Shown here: piece after piece, positions 27,453 through 36,589 of the stretch
How the letters are laid out: the number at the start of each line of letters is the position of its first letter
Numbering within the stretch: the first letter of the stretch is position 1
Program-made: the position numbers and the translations under genes
The notes under the pieces: model-generated
What the model was told of the DNA's origin: nothing
What the model saw: the letters and a program-made list of their open reading frames with translations, nothing else
Database searches by the model: none
Origin: Lyngbya sp. HA4199-MV5
GTDB lineage: Bacteria > Cyanobacteriota > Cyanobacteriia > Leptolyngbyales > Leptolyngbyaceae
DNA: 64,000 nucleotides
Direction: 5' to 3'
NCBI GenBank assembly: GCA_019359375.1
Contig: JAHHHL010000018.1
Location: 62,001-126,000 of the forward strand

Positions 27453-28412
27453 TTAACGTCGATGTCTCACGCCACTCAGCTTTAGGACATCGCTAAACGT
27501 AGCGCAGTAGGTTGGCAGCCCAAAGTTTTCTGGACTGACCACATAGCGGTGGGTGAAATGGCGGTAGTTCATCGAGAAGCGATCCCAATCTGCCATTTGA
27601 ATGCGGAAGACGAAAATGATCAGGTTTGCCAATTCTTTGGTGAGGGGAATATGAAAGTAGATACGCTTGTTTAGATAAACGCACGTTTCTTCGATCGCCT
27701 GGTTGACCGTCATCCTCTGATTCCCTAAAACGAGCTGCCGTGATTGACCCTCTGCTGGCGGCTTTTCAACCAAATAACGCACAATTTGGGCAATATCCTT
27801 CCCATGTATAAAATGAAAGCTACCCTCTGTTTTGAGGAATCGCAGTAACCATGCCCAGTTTGCAACCTGTACCACGCCAGATGAGACGTGCGACTGAGGC
27901 TTGTTGGCATCGCCGCCCAAAAGTAATGTGGGAAACAGCGTGGTAATGCGAGGTGCAATCTTCAGCGTTGCAAGCTGCTGAAAGCATGTGTACTTCGATC
28001 GGATGTAGTCGTGAGTAGTTGTTTCTGCCTCTTTCAGCGGTTGATTTTCACGATTGAGAATACTGGCAGTGGAAAAATAAATGATCTGCTTGCAGACGGC
28101 TGGATCGAGCAAATCCATCAACCGCAACGTCTGAGTCACATTGATGTCGTAGGCTTCTTGCGCCCCACCCCAGGCTGTAGCAATGAGAATGGCGCAGTCG
28201 ATCGTTTTCAGCAATTCACTGAACTGCTCAATTCCACGCAGATCAGACTGCAAGATAGTGATGCCGGGACGAGCGCGGTAGTCAAACTTTAACTTGTCTG
28301 GATTCCGAACCAGCAAAAAAAGCTCGTGGTTGGTTTCTTGAATCAGAGCTTCAACAACGTAGTGACCAATACAGCCACTCGCGCCAGTTACAAAAATCCG
28401 CTTGAACGTCAT
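27453..28412 (-). CDS. NAD(P)-dependent epimerase/dehydratase-type SDR
   Basis: The product has 319 residues with an extended-SDR Rossmann fold: VTGASGCIGHYVVEAL at the N-terminus, ILIATAWGG after beta4 and the active-site YIRSK (YXXXK). The C-terminal half is divergent and gives no substrate clue. It starts 5 bp after hemE on the same strand, so the two are probably one transcript. A link with tetrapyrrole metabolism is suggested only by position. Confidence 0.82.
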   Translation of the reverse strand: MTFKRIFVTGASGCIGHYVVEALIQETNHELFLLVRNPDKLKFDYRARPGITILQSDLRGIEQFSELLKTIDCAILIATAWGGAQEAYDINVTQTLRLMDLLDPAVCKQIIYFSTASILNRENQPLKEAETTTHDYIRSKYTCFQQLATLKIAPRITTLFPTLLLGGDANKPQSHVSSGVVQVANWAWLLRFLKTEGSFHFIHGKDIAQIVRYLVEKPPAEGQSRQLVLGNQRMTVNQAIEETCVYLNKRIYFHIPLTKELANLIIFVFRIQMADWDRFSMNYRHFTHRYVVSPENFGLPTYCATFSDVLKLSGVRHRR

Positions 28413-28417
28413 CGGGG

Positions 28418-29482
28418 TTAAGCATGAACGGCTAACAACTGATCAGCCTGCTTGCCGATTTCAAAGAAAAAGGCGGCATTTTCTTCAGGCGTGTTCGGTA
28501 GAATACCATGCCCTAGATTCAGTATGTGCTTTCGGTTGCCAGCTTTACGGATTGTGTCGAGGATTCGAGCGCGAATAAAGTCTTGCGAACCAAACAGCAC
28601 GCCTGGGTCAAGGTTGCCCTGAACAATGATATCTTTGCCCAGTCTAGCCCGTGCATCTGCCATGTCCACCGTCCAGTCGATCGTTAAAATGTCGGCCCCA
28701 GATTGTGCCATGCGCTCTAACAAGCCTGCACTGTCACTCACCAACAAAATGAGTGGAGTATCAGGATGTGTTGCTTTAATCTGGCGAAACACCTGCTGCT
28801 GGTACGGCAACGCAAAGGTATCGTAGTCTTGCGGGCTGAGTTGACCCGCCCATGAGTCAAACATTTGTACCACTTGAGCGCCACAATCAATCTGGTAGCA
28901 GGCGTAGGTGGCGATCGCATCCGCTAACTTTGACAACAGTTGGTGCAGTACCGTGGGGTTAGAAAACGCCATGTGCTTGATGATGGAGTAGGTCTTTGAC
29001 CCCTTCCCTTCTACAGCATAAGCAGCCAGCGTCCACGGTGCGCCCACAAATCCTAACACCGTCGATTGATTTCCCACTTCTGCCCGTAGCGTTTGCAGAA
29101 TCGGCTTGATAAAGGGCAAGGAGGCTTCTGGTTCCAATGGTCGCAGCGCCTGAATCTGCTCCTCTGTCCGAATGGGGTCGGCGATAATTGGTCCTTTCCC
29201 CTCGGCAATATCCATGTCAATGCCCAGACCCGGCAACGGCGTGACAATATCTGAGAACAGAATCACTCCATCGGGGCGGAAGGCTTTCCAGGGTTGGAGC
29301 GAAATTTCGATCGCCACTTCGGGAATTTCGGAGCGTTCACGAAACGACGGATACTTCTCCCGCAGGTCACGATAGGCTTTCATGTAGCGTCCAGCCTGCC
29401 GCATCATCCATACAGGTGGACGATCTAATGTTTCGCCACGAGCCGCTCGTAGCAAGTAGGGAACCTGGGTTGACCCGGTCAT
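28418..29482 (-). CDS. hemE: Uroporphyrinogen decarboxylase
   Basis: HemE converts uroporphyrinogen III to coproporphyrinogen III, in the path to haem, chlorophyll and bilins. The product has 354 residues, the family length. Signatures are [12 protein letters not shown] near the N-terminus (substrate-binding Arg residues), FSDIVTPL with the catalytic Asp, and [12 protein letters not shown]. The C-terminal block [15 protein letters not shown] is also typical. It is the first gene of a probable two-gene transcript with the downstream SDR. Confidence 0.96.
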   Translation of the reverse strand: MTGSTQVPYLLRAARGETLDRPPVWMMRQAGRYMKAYRDLREKYPSFRERSEIPEVAIEISLQPWKAFRPDGVILFSDIVTPLPGLGIDMDIAEGKGPIIADPIRTEEQIQALRPLEPEASLPFIKPILQTLRAEVGNQSTVLGFVGAPWTLAAYAVEGKGSKTYSIIKHMAFSNPTVLHQLLSKLADAIATYACYQIDCGAQVVQMFDSWAGQLSPQDYDTFALPYQQQVFRQIKATHPDTPLILLVSDSAGLLERMAQSGADILTIDWTVDMADARARLGKDIIVQGNLDPGVLFGSQDFIRARILDTIRKAGNRKHILNLGHGILPNTPEENAAFFFEIGKQADQLLAVHA

Positions 29483-29676
29483 TTACGCTCTGTCCTAGCA
29501 CTTTAATTGCATCTGTTAGCTTATCATCCTGAGCACACCGTTTCGCTCATTGCGCCAACTTCTTCTACCAGACTTCTTCTACCAGCTGAATGGCATCGGT
29601 ACCTAAGATCAAGCTTTAAGGGATGCGATCGACCACAGAGGCAACAAAGTTTGTTACCATAGCTAACTGACGGCAC

Positions 29677-29749
29677 GCTGGTGTAGCTCAGTTGGTAGAG
29701 CAGCTGATTTGTAATCAGCCGGTCGCAAGTTCGAGTCTTGTCACCAGCT
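29677..29749 (+). tRNA. tRNA-Thr (anticodon TGT)
   Basis: The acceptor stem GCTGGTG pairs with CACCAGC. The D arm is TAGCTCAGTTGGTAGAGCA, the anticodon stem GCTGA/TCAGC holds loop TTTGTAA (anticodon TGT), and the T arm is GTTCGAG-type. The discriminator base is T. CCA is not encoded. A 16-bp tandem duplication begins at its last base. Confidence 0.96.
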
Positions 29750-30262
29750 TCGTAAGGATAAAAGTTCGTAAGGATAAAAGGGTTAAAACCTTTCTAATCC
29801 CTCTCGAAACCCTGAGTTATGCCAAACAATTAAGCCAAATTTAAGCCACGCCGGAGGTCTGCAAAAGAGCGTTGTCTCGGCGTAGCATGTCGCTACAGAG
29901 TAAAAGCTGAGGCAAGGTTTTTGGGCAGGCATTGTGCTTGCACTCGCACTTTACCGGGGCTCGACCAACTTGAAAACTTCTTCCCACAACTTGTCTGGAC
30001 TTCCTCAGCAAGCCCTAAGTATGAACGGTTGATAAAGCACGAACAAAGGACTTTGTTCGTTACGCAAATGTTATGCCAGTAGCGGATCACTCGTTACGCA
30101 AAAGACACAATAATGCGAGAGTCGAAACCGCATTTATTTTCCAGCTTGGCTTTATTTTCCAGCCTGACTTCAACGGAGAATGCATTGAACCCTCGTTTTA
30201 AGCTCAATTTCCCTTTCAAGCCTCAACGTCACCTTTCATTCTCAACCAGGTCCTTCAATGTG
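29750..30262. other. Intergenic region after tRNA-Thr
   Basis: TTCGTAAGGATAAAAG occurs twice in exact tandem at 29749-29780. Beyond that there is a short inverted pair (GGGTTAAAACC) and no integrase, attachment site or gene I can support. Short open frames here have no recognisable similarity. Near 30140-30170 the phrase CCAGCTTGGCTTTATTTTCC repeats in part, inside a frame that is open upstream of the TPR gene. Confidence 0.5.
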
Positions 30263-30733
30263 ATGCAAGAGCCGTCGATCGCGCCCTTACTCGAAGCTTT
30301 AAAAAATCCTGATGAAGCTGTACGCGACAGCGCTACTCACGCACTTTGGCGCATTTGGTTTGAGCAAAAAGGGGTGCTTGGCTTAGAGATGATCCGACGT
30401 GCCCAAAGCTTGCTTGAAGAAGGCAACCCGTCTGAAGCAGAGGCAACGCTAACCGCCTTGGTACAAAGTCAACCCGATTTTGCAGAAGCGTGGAATCGAC
30501 GTGCGGTGCTCTACTACGTTCAGGGACACTACCAAAAGGCGATCGCAGATTGCGAAACAGTGCTTCGTCTGAATCCAGTCCATTTTGGTGCGCTACACGG
30601 ATTAGGCTTATGCCATGCGGCTTTGAGTCATTATGCAGACGCGATCGAAGCTTTTCATAGAGCGATCGCAATCCAGCCCTACAGTCTGGCAAATCAGCGA
30701 TTACTTCTAGAATGCACTATGCGTCTTGGCTAA
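30263..30733 (+). CDS. Small TPR-repeat protein
   Basis: The product has about 156 residues. A short HEAT-like N-terminus (IAPLLEALKNPDEAVRDSAT) is followed by three to four tetratricopeptide repeats: PSEAEATLTALVQSQPDFAE, AWNRRAVLYYVQGHYQKAIA and LHGLGLCHAALSHYADAIEA. This gives a protein-interaction scaffold; the partner is unknown. The frame is open back to 30113, but the upstream 50 codons are low-complexity and hydrophobic-basic. I chose ATG 30263 (or the GTG just before it) because the conserved-looking part begins there. Confidence 0.78.
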   Translation: MQEPSIAPLLEALKNPDEAVRDSATHALWRIWFEQKGVLGLEMIRRAQSLLEEGNPSEAEATLTALVQSQPDFAEAWNRRAVLYYVQGHYQKAIADCETVLRLNPVHFGALHGLGLCHAALSHYADAIEAFHRAIAIQPYSLANQRLLLECTMRLG

Positions 30734-31157
30734 CTTACCAACGCAACTCATTGAGGGTTCTATTTTTACCCGTGCTCTGCACTAATCGTGCCCTATATCA
30801 GTGTGGCGGCTGTCTCTCCCTCATAAACAGTTTCTTTAGCACCAACACACGGGTTGAATGTATAAAGCTTATGTAAGTTTTTATACGCTTAAAAAGCAAT
30901 TCGTTGGGACAAAGTGGCGGTTGAAACGTAGTCATTCATCGCCCTCATAGCAAGCAAAAACACCGCTTGTAAAGTTCTGATTCAAGGCTTTCCAGCCATA
31001 CTCATTTGTTCGGTACTGGGGCTTAATGAATGTCACATAGCCTTCTGCGCTATTCACCCTCTAAGTAGTGATCTAAATCACTCTGATGTCTAGAGCCAGA
31101 TCACTTCAATCTTCAGGCAAGCAGTAGAGAATTCAGGCAGAGATCCTGCTAATCAAC
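30734..31157. promoter_or_regulatory. Intergenic region with palindrome before a small conserved gene
   Basis: The 424 bp contain no gene I can support. A 16-bp dyad, AGTGATCTAAATCACT, lies at 31067-31082, about 76 bp upstream of the small gene at 31158, and a further GATCACT half-site follows at about 31101. This could be an operator for that gene. Confidence 0.35.
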
Positions 31158-31352
31158 ATGAAAAGAACAGCAATCATTCGGCACCTCGTCCAAAAAGCCT
31201 TATACGTCAAAAAGCTGACTCCTGACATTGAGAACGAGATCAACTACGAACTCACGCGTCTGGGGCATATTTCAGATGTTGATTTTGAAGCCCTCGAACT
31301 CTTAATGTCTGAGATGGATGCTGGACGGATTCAACTGGTTCCTAATCCTTGA
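31158..31352 (+). CDS. Small conserved cyanobacterial protein, unknown function
   Basis: The product has 64 residues. The C-terminal part, INYELTRLGHISDVDFEALE followed by a MDAGRIQLVP-type end, is as I remember it from a widespread small cyanobacterial family without assigned function. It is predicted soluble, acidic and mostly helical. It stands alone with a possible operator dyad upstream. Confidence 0.65.
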   Translation: MKRTAIIRHLVQKALYVKKLTPDIENEINYELTRLGHISDVDFEALELLMSEMDAGRIQLVPNP

Positions 31353-32056
31353 GCCCCGCTTCTGCGCTACCCTTCTTTGCGGTGGCTGAGCAATTCTGAA
31401 CATGGGCACTTCCAGGGTTCCAGCGCATACATGCTTGTCCTAGCGCCGTCCGTAGGTTTAGTTTATATGTTTAATTGACGAGCCACGCCAGTTTGCTATG
31501 GGCGGTAAAAAATGCAATGGCAGTAGCACAGCTCCGTGTGAGGTGCAGCCAGAGGTATCATTTTATCAAAGTACTATCGGGTGATGTTCTAGAAGCGTTG
31601 TTCACGCTTTCTGTAGAAACGTTACATGATAATGTCCCTCTTAGGGCGTGTCATCAATTAGCTCCGAAACCTTGCAATATCAGCAGTGTCACGCCCGTCC
31701 ACACATACCAGGCTAGGGGCTGGAACCCTTGCTGCAAGCAATATGTAGTATTAATTGATGACAGCCCCTAGCTCGCTGACCACACATTTGAAACACTACC
31801 AACTATAGGCTTCATTAAACGTCACAGCGTTATCTTCTCCAACGTTCTCTGAAAGCAGCCGTGCATCGGGGTGGCAGCTAAAACAGATGAATTCCATTGC
31901 TGAGGTGAACCCATTCTAAAGGGGTGCGTTAGAATGGTAGCAATCTGGCATCCCCACTCAATTTTTTGACTCATTTTTTGATTTCAAACACTTCACACAA
32001 CAACGTATCTTTTCAGCCTGTATGCTCTCGGCGCTTCATGGGAGTTGCTTGTCTGC
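31353..32056. other. Long intergenic region containing MITE copy 4
   Basis: Apart from MITE copy 4 (31641-31771) I see no gene. Open frames here either run through the element or lack codon structure. TTACATGATAATGTCCCTC just before the element partly resembles the GTAGGGACGTTACATG palindrome family found elsewhere in the window. Confidence 0.5.
31641..31771 (-). mobile_element. MITE copy 4
   Basis: A 123-bp element (31645-31767) is flanked by TTAG (31641-31644) and CTAG (31768-31771). It is inverted relative to copies 1 and 3. GGCGTGTCATCAATTA and its partner GGGCTGTCATCAATTA match copy 1 exactly at the ends. This copy is not at the end of a recognised gene. Confidence 0.86.
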
Positions 32057-32797
32057 ATGAGTGAATCCAACAAACACCTGGATTCTCACGACACAACAGA
32101 TGCCAAGCATCTGAAAGCTGCCAAGCAGCCCGTAGGTTTGACGATCGCTCCAGATGCCTCTCATCGCTCCGGTGTTGTAGCCCCTTCATTGCTGTCGATC
32201 GAGTTGCGCGATCGAGTGATCCAGTGGCTCCAAAAGCATGTTCCCGCTAGCCGACTTCAGCACATTTTGCGCGTCGAACAGATGGCGATCGAGCTTGCTC
32301 AGCGGCATGACATCGACCCGTTACAAGCAGCGCAAGCTGGGTTAATGCACGACCTCGCCAAGTTTTTTAAGCCTCAACGTTTACTGGAAATGGCAAGAGC
32401 AGAAAGGCTAGTGCTTGACCCCGTGGATGTGGCGAATCCCCATTTGCTCCATGCGGCAGTTGGGGCGATCGTGGCGAGAGATGAGTTTGGCATTCATGAT
32501 GAGTCCGTGTTGGATGCCATTCGTCACCATACGCTAGGATGTCCCGGCATGAGCAGTTTAAGCTGTGTCGTTTTTCTAGCCGATAGCCTGGAACCCGGTC
32601 GGGGCGATACGCCTGAACTGGTCGCCTTGCGGGAAAGCAGTCAGCAAAACCTCTATCGTGCCGTCTGGCTGACCTGTGACGAATCGTTGCGCCATTTGCT
32701 GTCTCGTGCGCAACAAATTCATCCTCGCATGGTGCAAACTCGCAACTGGGCGCTGGCACTGGCAGACAAAAAGTTACCGCAGCCCCGTATTCGTTAA
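32057..32797 (+). CDS. yqeK: YqeK-type HD-domain phosphohydrolase
   Basis: The product has about 246 residues. A disordered 45-residue N-terminus precedes an HD domain: LQHILRVEQMAIELAQRH supplies the first His, AGLMHDLAKFF the HD pair, and LLHAAVGAIVARDEFG and DAIRHHTLG further metal ligands. In Firmicutes YqeK is a symmetrical Ap4A hydrolase, and it commonly sits beside rsfS, as here (141 bp upstream). ATG 32057 is chosen. A TTG 12 bp earlier keeps the frame. Confidence 0.88.
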   Translation: MSESNKHLDSHDTTDAKHLKAAKQPVGLTIAPDASHRSGVVAPSLLSIELRDRVIQWLQKHVPASRLQHILRVEQMAIELAQRHDIDPLQAAQAGLMHDLAKFFKPQRLLEMARAERLVLDPVDVANPHLLHAAVGAIVARDEFGIHDESVLDAIRHHTLGCPGMSSLSCVVFLADSLEPGRGDTPELVALRESSQQNLYRAVWLTCDESLRHLLSRAQQIHPRMVQTRNWALALADKKLPQPRIR

Positions 32798-32938
32798 GTC
32801 ATGCTCGTCTAGTTCAATGAATCATGCTTGTGCTGATGTTCTGAAATACCTGCCTCGCTGGACTGCTCACATCCTCTAATACGCATTCCTTTTCTTTTTA
32901 GTACAACGACTTTAACCACCTACCACCCCGGAGACTGA

Positions 32939-33391
32939 ATGGCAAACTACGCTCAAGAATCCTCTGTTTCCTCTGTCTTGACGACCGCGAATGACACCAC
33001 ATTGCTTCATGAGCTTGATGCGAGTCTGCAACTGGCGATCGCGGCTGCTACGGCTGCCGATGAGCGCAAAGCCGCAGATATTACCCTCCTACGAGTTTCT
33101 GATGTTTCGACGCTGGCAGATTACTTTGTCATCGTCACGGGCTTCTCCAAAGCACAGGTACGGGCGATCGCGGGTTCCATTAAAGACAACGTAGCAGAGG
33201 CATTGCAGCGTACTCCCATTCGTACCGAGGGGCAGTCTGAAGGTAGCTGGACTCTGCAAGACTATGGTGATGTGATTGTCCATATCCTGATGCCCCAAGA
33301 GCGGGAATTTTATAACCTGGAAGCCTTTTGGGGGCACGCCGAGCGAATCGACTTTGCGGCGATCGACCAGTGGGCAAAAGCACCGCATTAG
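32939..33391 (+). CDS. rsfS: Ribosome silencing factor RsfS
   Basis: RsfS binds L14 on the 50S subunit and blocks joining to 30S under nutrient limitation. The product has 150 residues. After a variable N-terminus come [56 protein letters not shown] and [13 protein letters not shown], the standard family blocks in order. GGAG lies 6 nt upstream of the ATG. It pairs with yqeK upstream, a conserved association. Confidence 0.94.
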   Translation: MANYAQESSVSSVLTTANDTTLLHELDASLQLAIAAATAADERKAADITLLRVSDVSTLADYFVIVTGFSKAQVRAIAGSIKDNVAEALQRTPIRTEGQSEGSWTLQDYGDVIVHILMPQEREFYNLEAFWGHAERIDFAAIDQWAKAPH

Positions 33392-33399
33392 TCAGCGGT

Positions 33400-33545
33400 G
33401 AAGAGTGAGGGGGGAGGAGTGGAACTAGTTGTTAGTTGTTGGTTGTTTGTTGTTAGTGCGTAAGTTGTTCCTGACCCCTTCTAAAAACTAAAAACCAACA
33501 ACTCCCTTACCTTCTGCCTTCTGCCCTCTGCCCTCTGACTCCCCT
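33400..33545. repeat. Short repeats entering the ABC permease 3' end
   Basis: GTTGTTAGTTGTTGGTTGTT units, AACTAAAAACCAACAACT and TCTGCCTTCTGCCCTCTGCC heptamers. From 33488 on, the heptamers are the coding sequence for the last roughly 18 residues of the permease. Confidence 0.85.
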
Positions 33546-34426
33546 GACAGTTTCATCTGCACAAACACCAGCACAAATGCGATAACGAGCAACAGTGTGG
33601 CTGCTGCCGCCGCATAGCCAAAATCGAACTGGGCAAACGCTTGCTCGTAGATGTAATACACCAGCAGGTTTGTGGTATTCAGCGGACCGCCGCCCGTAAT
33701 CACGTACACCTGCTCAAAGCTTCGTAAGGTGAAAATAGCGGTTGTCACAGTTGTGAAAACCAATGTTGAACGCAATCCCGGTAACGTGATGTACCAAAAC
33801 TGTTGCCACGAGTCCGCGCCATCCAGTTCGGCGGCTTCGTAACGGCTTTTGGGAATGGTTTGCAGCCCAGCCAGAAAAACCACGAGATTGAATCCAAGCT
33901 GCTTCCAAACGCTGAGCAGAATGAGCACGGGCATAGCCCAAGTGGTGCTGCTTAACCAGGGAATCGGGTTAACGCCAAATACAGCAAGCCAGTGATTAAG
34001 CGGTCCTTCGGTTTGAAACAGCCAGCGCCAACCTAAGCCAACGGCGACCATAGACGTAATCGAGGGCAAAAAGTATGCTGCACGCAAGAAATCGCGCAGG
34101 ACGATCGCTCGATCGAGCAGCACAGCCAACCCCAGCGGCAACACCACGCTAGGAATGACCGTCGCCACGGTGAAGTAAGCCGTATTGCCTAAAATTTGCC
34201 CAAAGTCGGGATTGAGCAGCAAGCGCCAGTAGTTTCGCAAGCCGATCCAATGAATGCCTGCCCTGGTAAAACTGCCTGTGGTAAAGCTGAGGTAGAAAAG
34301 ATAGGCGATCGGGTACAGCACAAACAGCCCCAGCAGCAGCAGGGCAGGCGCTAAGAACAGCCAGGCTGCGATCGTGTCGTTATCAACATTAATGAGCGTG
34401 CTGCGTGGTGGCTTTTCAACAGTCAT
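33488..34426 (-). CDS. Sugar ABC transporter permease (MalF/UgpA-like), orphan
   Basis: The product has 312 residues. Six membrane helices and the BPD_transp_1 cytoplasmic loop (EAA motif) EAAELDGADSWQQFWYITLP are present. The GLRNYWRLLLNPDFGQILG N-terminal periplasmic stretch is typical of carbohydrate (CUT1) permeases. The C-terminal SGESEGRGQKAEGK is not family-like; it is translated from heptamer repeats. A CUT1 importer also needs a second permease, a binding protein and an ATPase, and none is adjacent. The gene could be the remnant of a locus, or it may work with subunits encoded elsewhere. Confidence 0.88.
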   Translation of the reverse strand: MTVEKPPRSTLINVDNDTIAAWLFLAPALLLLGLFVLYPIAYLFYLSFTTGSFTRAGIHWIGLRNYWRLLLNPDFGQILGNTAYFTVATVIPSVVLPLGLAVLLDRAIVLRDFLRAAYFLPSITSMVAVGLGWRWLFQTEGPLNHWLAVFGVNPIPWLSSTTWAMPVLILLSVWKQLGFNLVVFLAGLQTIPKSRYEAAELDGADSWQQFWYITLPGLRSTLVFTTVTTAIFTLRSFEQVYVITGGGPLNTTNLLVYYIYEQAFAQFDFGYAAAAATLLLVIAFVLVFVQMKLSGESEGRGQKAEGKGVVGF

Positions 34427-34575
34427 GGAACCCTTCTCTAATCACCTTTTCCTTAGACATCCCCTACACCCCACACCCTGTACCCTATACCCTACACCCC
34501 ATCCCCTGCACTTTAGCCGTTGGGCGATCGGTCGATAGCACTGGTAAGATGCTGATCATCCGCTGACAGAATGTT

Positions 34576-35148
34576 ATGCACTCATCTATCCACACCCGTT
34601 TCGCAAAGCGATACCTGAATCGCGTTAGTTTGGCGATCGGTTGCTTTAGCCTGGTCAGTCTCACAACCATGCTTCTGCCCATTACTGTGCTTGCGGAACC
34701 GACTCCAGCGCCACTGCCTACAACGAGACCTGATCCGGTTGTAGCGGTGCCCGTGGCAAAGAAAATCTTGGGGCAGTGGTTGACGAAAGAACCGCTGGAC
34801 GGCGACATGGTGATGTTTGTGTTTGCACCAGACGGAAAGGCTTACATCATTTCGGGCACATCAGCATCGGGGAATGCGATCGCAACCCAGCTTCAGTATC
34901 GCCTTGACGCTAAACCCACCCCAAGCCATCTAGATATTGTCTTATCACCGGATGCTACGGTTGAAACGCTGTTTGAGTTCACATCCGATGGCGAATTGCG
35001 CCTGCAAATGTTGGGTACTCGTCCCGGCAAACCCCGTCCTACTGCCCTGACTGACAACGCCACGCTCTTTCAAAAACTTTCGGATGACACCACGCCACCT
35101 CCAGGCATTGAGGTGAATAAGTCTTCAGATTCAACAAAAGTAAGATAA
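34576..35148 (+). CDS. Exported conserved cyanobacterial protein, unknown function
   Basis: The product has 190 residues. A signal peptide (about 1-41, ending VLAEP) is followed by a Pro-rich linker and a domain with GQWLTKEPLDGDMVMFVFAP, GKAYIISGTS and LFEFTSDGELRLQMLGTRPG. It looks like a lipocalin-like or beta-barrel repeat but I do not recognise a named family. The stop is 4 bp before purN, so cotranscription is likely even if the functions are unrelated. Confidence 0.65.
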   Translation: MHSSIHTRFAKRYLNRVSLAIGCFSLVSLTTMLLPITVLAEPTPAPLPTTRPDPVVAVPVAKKILGQWLTKEPLDGDMVMFVFAPDGKAYIISGTSASGNAIATQLQYRLDAKPTPSHLDIVLSPDATVETLFEFTSDGELRLQMLGTRPGKPRPTALTDNATLFQKLSDDTTPPPGIEVNKSSDSTKVR

Positions 35149-35152
35149 TTTG

Positions 35153-35812
35153 ATGAGTCTCCATTCAGCAACAACCAGTCTGTCGAGCCTGATTTCACCC
35201 GATATAGCAGCGCATCCGCCCCAAAATGCTGCACCACTGAAGTTGGGTGTGATGGCATCGGGAAGTGGCAGTAATTTTGAGGCGATCGCCCAGGCAATTG
35301 CCGACCAAAAACTCAACGCACAGGTAAACGTCCTGCTATACAACAACCCTGGTGCAAAGGCAGCGGCCAGAGCCGATCGCTGGGGCATTCCTGCCATCTT
35401 GCTCAATCACCGCGAGTTTGCCAGTCGGGAAGCGCTGGACGGGGCGATCGTCGAAACACTGCAACAGCATGAGGTGGAATGGGTCATCATGGCAGGCTGG
35501 ATGCGAATTGTCACGCCTATTTTGATCAATGCCTTCCCTAGGCGTATTTTGAACATTCACCCCAGCCTACTCCCCAGCTTTAAGGGCAATCGCGCTGTAG
35601 AACAAGCGCTGGCAGCAGGCGTAAAGATCACAGGCTGCACCGTCCATCTGGTTGTGCCAGACGTAGATAGCGGCGATATCATCATGCAAGCCGCTGTCCC
35701 TGTACTTCCCGATGACACGCTAGAAACCCTGCACGATCGCATCCATGTCCAGGAACACCGCATCTTTCCTCAGGCGATCGCGCTTGCTGCAAGCCAACTG
35801 TCCAACGAGTAG
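35153..35812 (+). CDS. purN: Phosphoribosylglycinamide formyltransferase
   Basis: PurN transfers a formyl group from 10-formyl-THF to GAR, the third step of purine synthesis. The product has 219 residues. Signatures are LGVMASGSGSNFEAIAQA at the phosphate site, MAGWMRIV, the catalytic region ILNIHPSLLPSFKGN, and VHLVVPDVDSGDIIMQ with the catalytic Asp. A roughly 28-residue N-terminal extension precedes the usual start. ATG 35153 follows the preceding stop by 4 bp. Confidence 0.95.
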   Translation: MSLHSATTSLSSLISPDIAAHPPQNAAPLKLGVMASGSGSNFEAIAQAIADQKLNAQVNVLLYNNPGAKAAARADRWGIPAILLNHREFASREALDGAIVETLQQHEVEWVIMAGWMRIVTPILINAFPRRILNIHPSLLPSFKGNRAVEQALAAGVKITGCTVHLVVPDVDSGDIIMQAAVPVLPDDTLETLHDRIHVQEHRIFPQAIALAASQLSNE

Positions 35813-35817
35813 TCAGC

Positions 35818-35975
35818 TTGAGAGTTTTGAGTTTTGAGTTTTGAATTGCCTCTCCTGCCTCCCCTGCTCCTCCTGCTCCCTGTTTCCCCTTCTGCCTCCT
35901 GCCTTCTTTGCCTTCTCTAACAACCAACAACTAACAATCAACAACTTCCTCTGCCCTCTGCCTTCTGCCTCTCTC
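35818..35975. repeat. Short repeats between purN and the deaminase gene
   Basis: GAGTTTTGAGTTTTGAGTTTTGA (three copies of GAGTTTT), TCCTGCCTCCCCTGCTCC pyrimidine units, CTAACAACCAACAACTAACA and CTCTGCCTTCTGCCTC heptamers lie between the two convergent genes. Confidence 0.82.
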
Positions 35976-36489
35976 ACACGACCTCGACTGTTTTCCAGAA
36001 GTCACGATGTACAGCCACGATCGCCTCTTCCATATCAGGAATGGGACCCCACACTTTGATGGGTTTCTGACCACGATCGAACACCTCACGACACGGCAGG
36101 TTCAACGTTGGATTCTGCGCGTCGTTCCCGGTTAGTTCTAGCAAGCGCGTTTCTGCTATGCCGTACACCAGGCGACCAATGTTTGCCCAATACTGCGTCC
36201 CTGCACACATCGCGCAAGGTTCCGCCGTGGTGTAAAGCGTACAGCCCCACAAATATTCTGGTGAAAAATTGAGCCATGCCGTGCGAATCAACACCGCTTC
36301 GGCATGATTGACGGTATCCACATTGCCTTGCTCTAGCAGCACCGTTTCATGGTCAGGTGCTACTAACAGTGCCCCAAAGGGATGATGCCCAAACTCACGA
36401 GCACGGAGGGCGATCTGGTTCGCTCGTTGCAAATGCTGGATCATCTGCACGTGGGTTGGATCAGCCGTTGGGAAAGAGAAACGAGTCAC
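35974..36489 (-). CDS. Nucleoside/guanine deaminase family protein
   Basis: The product has 171 residues with a zinc-dependent CDA fold. HAEAVLIRTAW supplies the zinc His and catalytic Glu, and EPCAMCAGTQYWANIG supplies the two zinc Cys. The PTLNLPCREVFDRGQKPI end resembles proteins annotated as nucleoside or guanine deaminases rather than TadA. Guanine deaminase activity would feed purine breakdown, which is notable because an HpxO-like enzyme lies 6 kb away. The substrate is not provable here. The start codon is GTG at 36489; an ATG at 36444 is an alternative. Confidence 0.82.
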   Translation of the reverse strand: MTRFSFPTADPTHVQMIQHLQRANQIALRAREFGHHPFGALLVAPDHETVLLEQGNVDTVNHAEAVLIRTAWLNFSPEYLWGCTLYTTAEPCAMCAGTQYWANIGRLVYGIAETRLLELTGNDAQNPTLNLPCREVFDRGQKPIKVWGPIPDMEEAIVAVHRDFWKTVEVV

Positions 36490-36589
36490 AAGTTAACGTG
36501 TGTTCTGGAGACGAAAAGGAGCGGGGGAGTACGCCGAAATTAACCAAAAGACTCAACCCCCTCACTATTATGTTCAGCATTGATGGAGG

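Noticed and set aside
29893-30090. Possible transposase or integrase remnant next to tRNA-Thr
   Set aside because: The 65-residue translation matches no integrase or transposase motif that I can recall, and no attachment-site duplicate of the tRNA 3' end was found.
31475-31771. 98-codon plus-strand frame
   Set aside because: Its second half is MITE copy 4 read through, and the first half has no family-like sequence.
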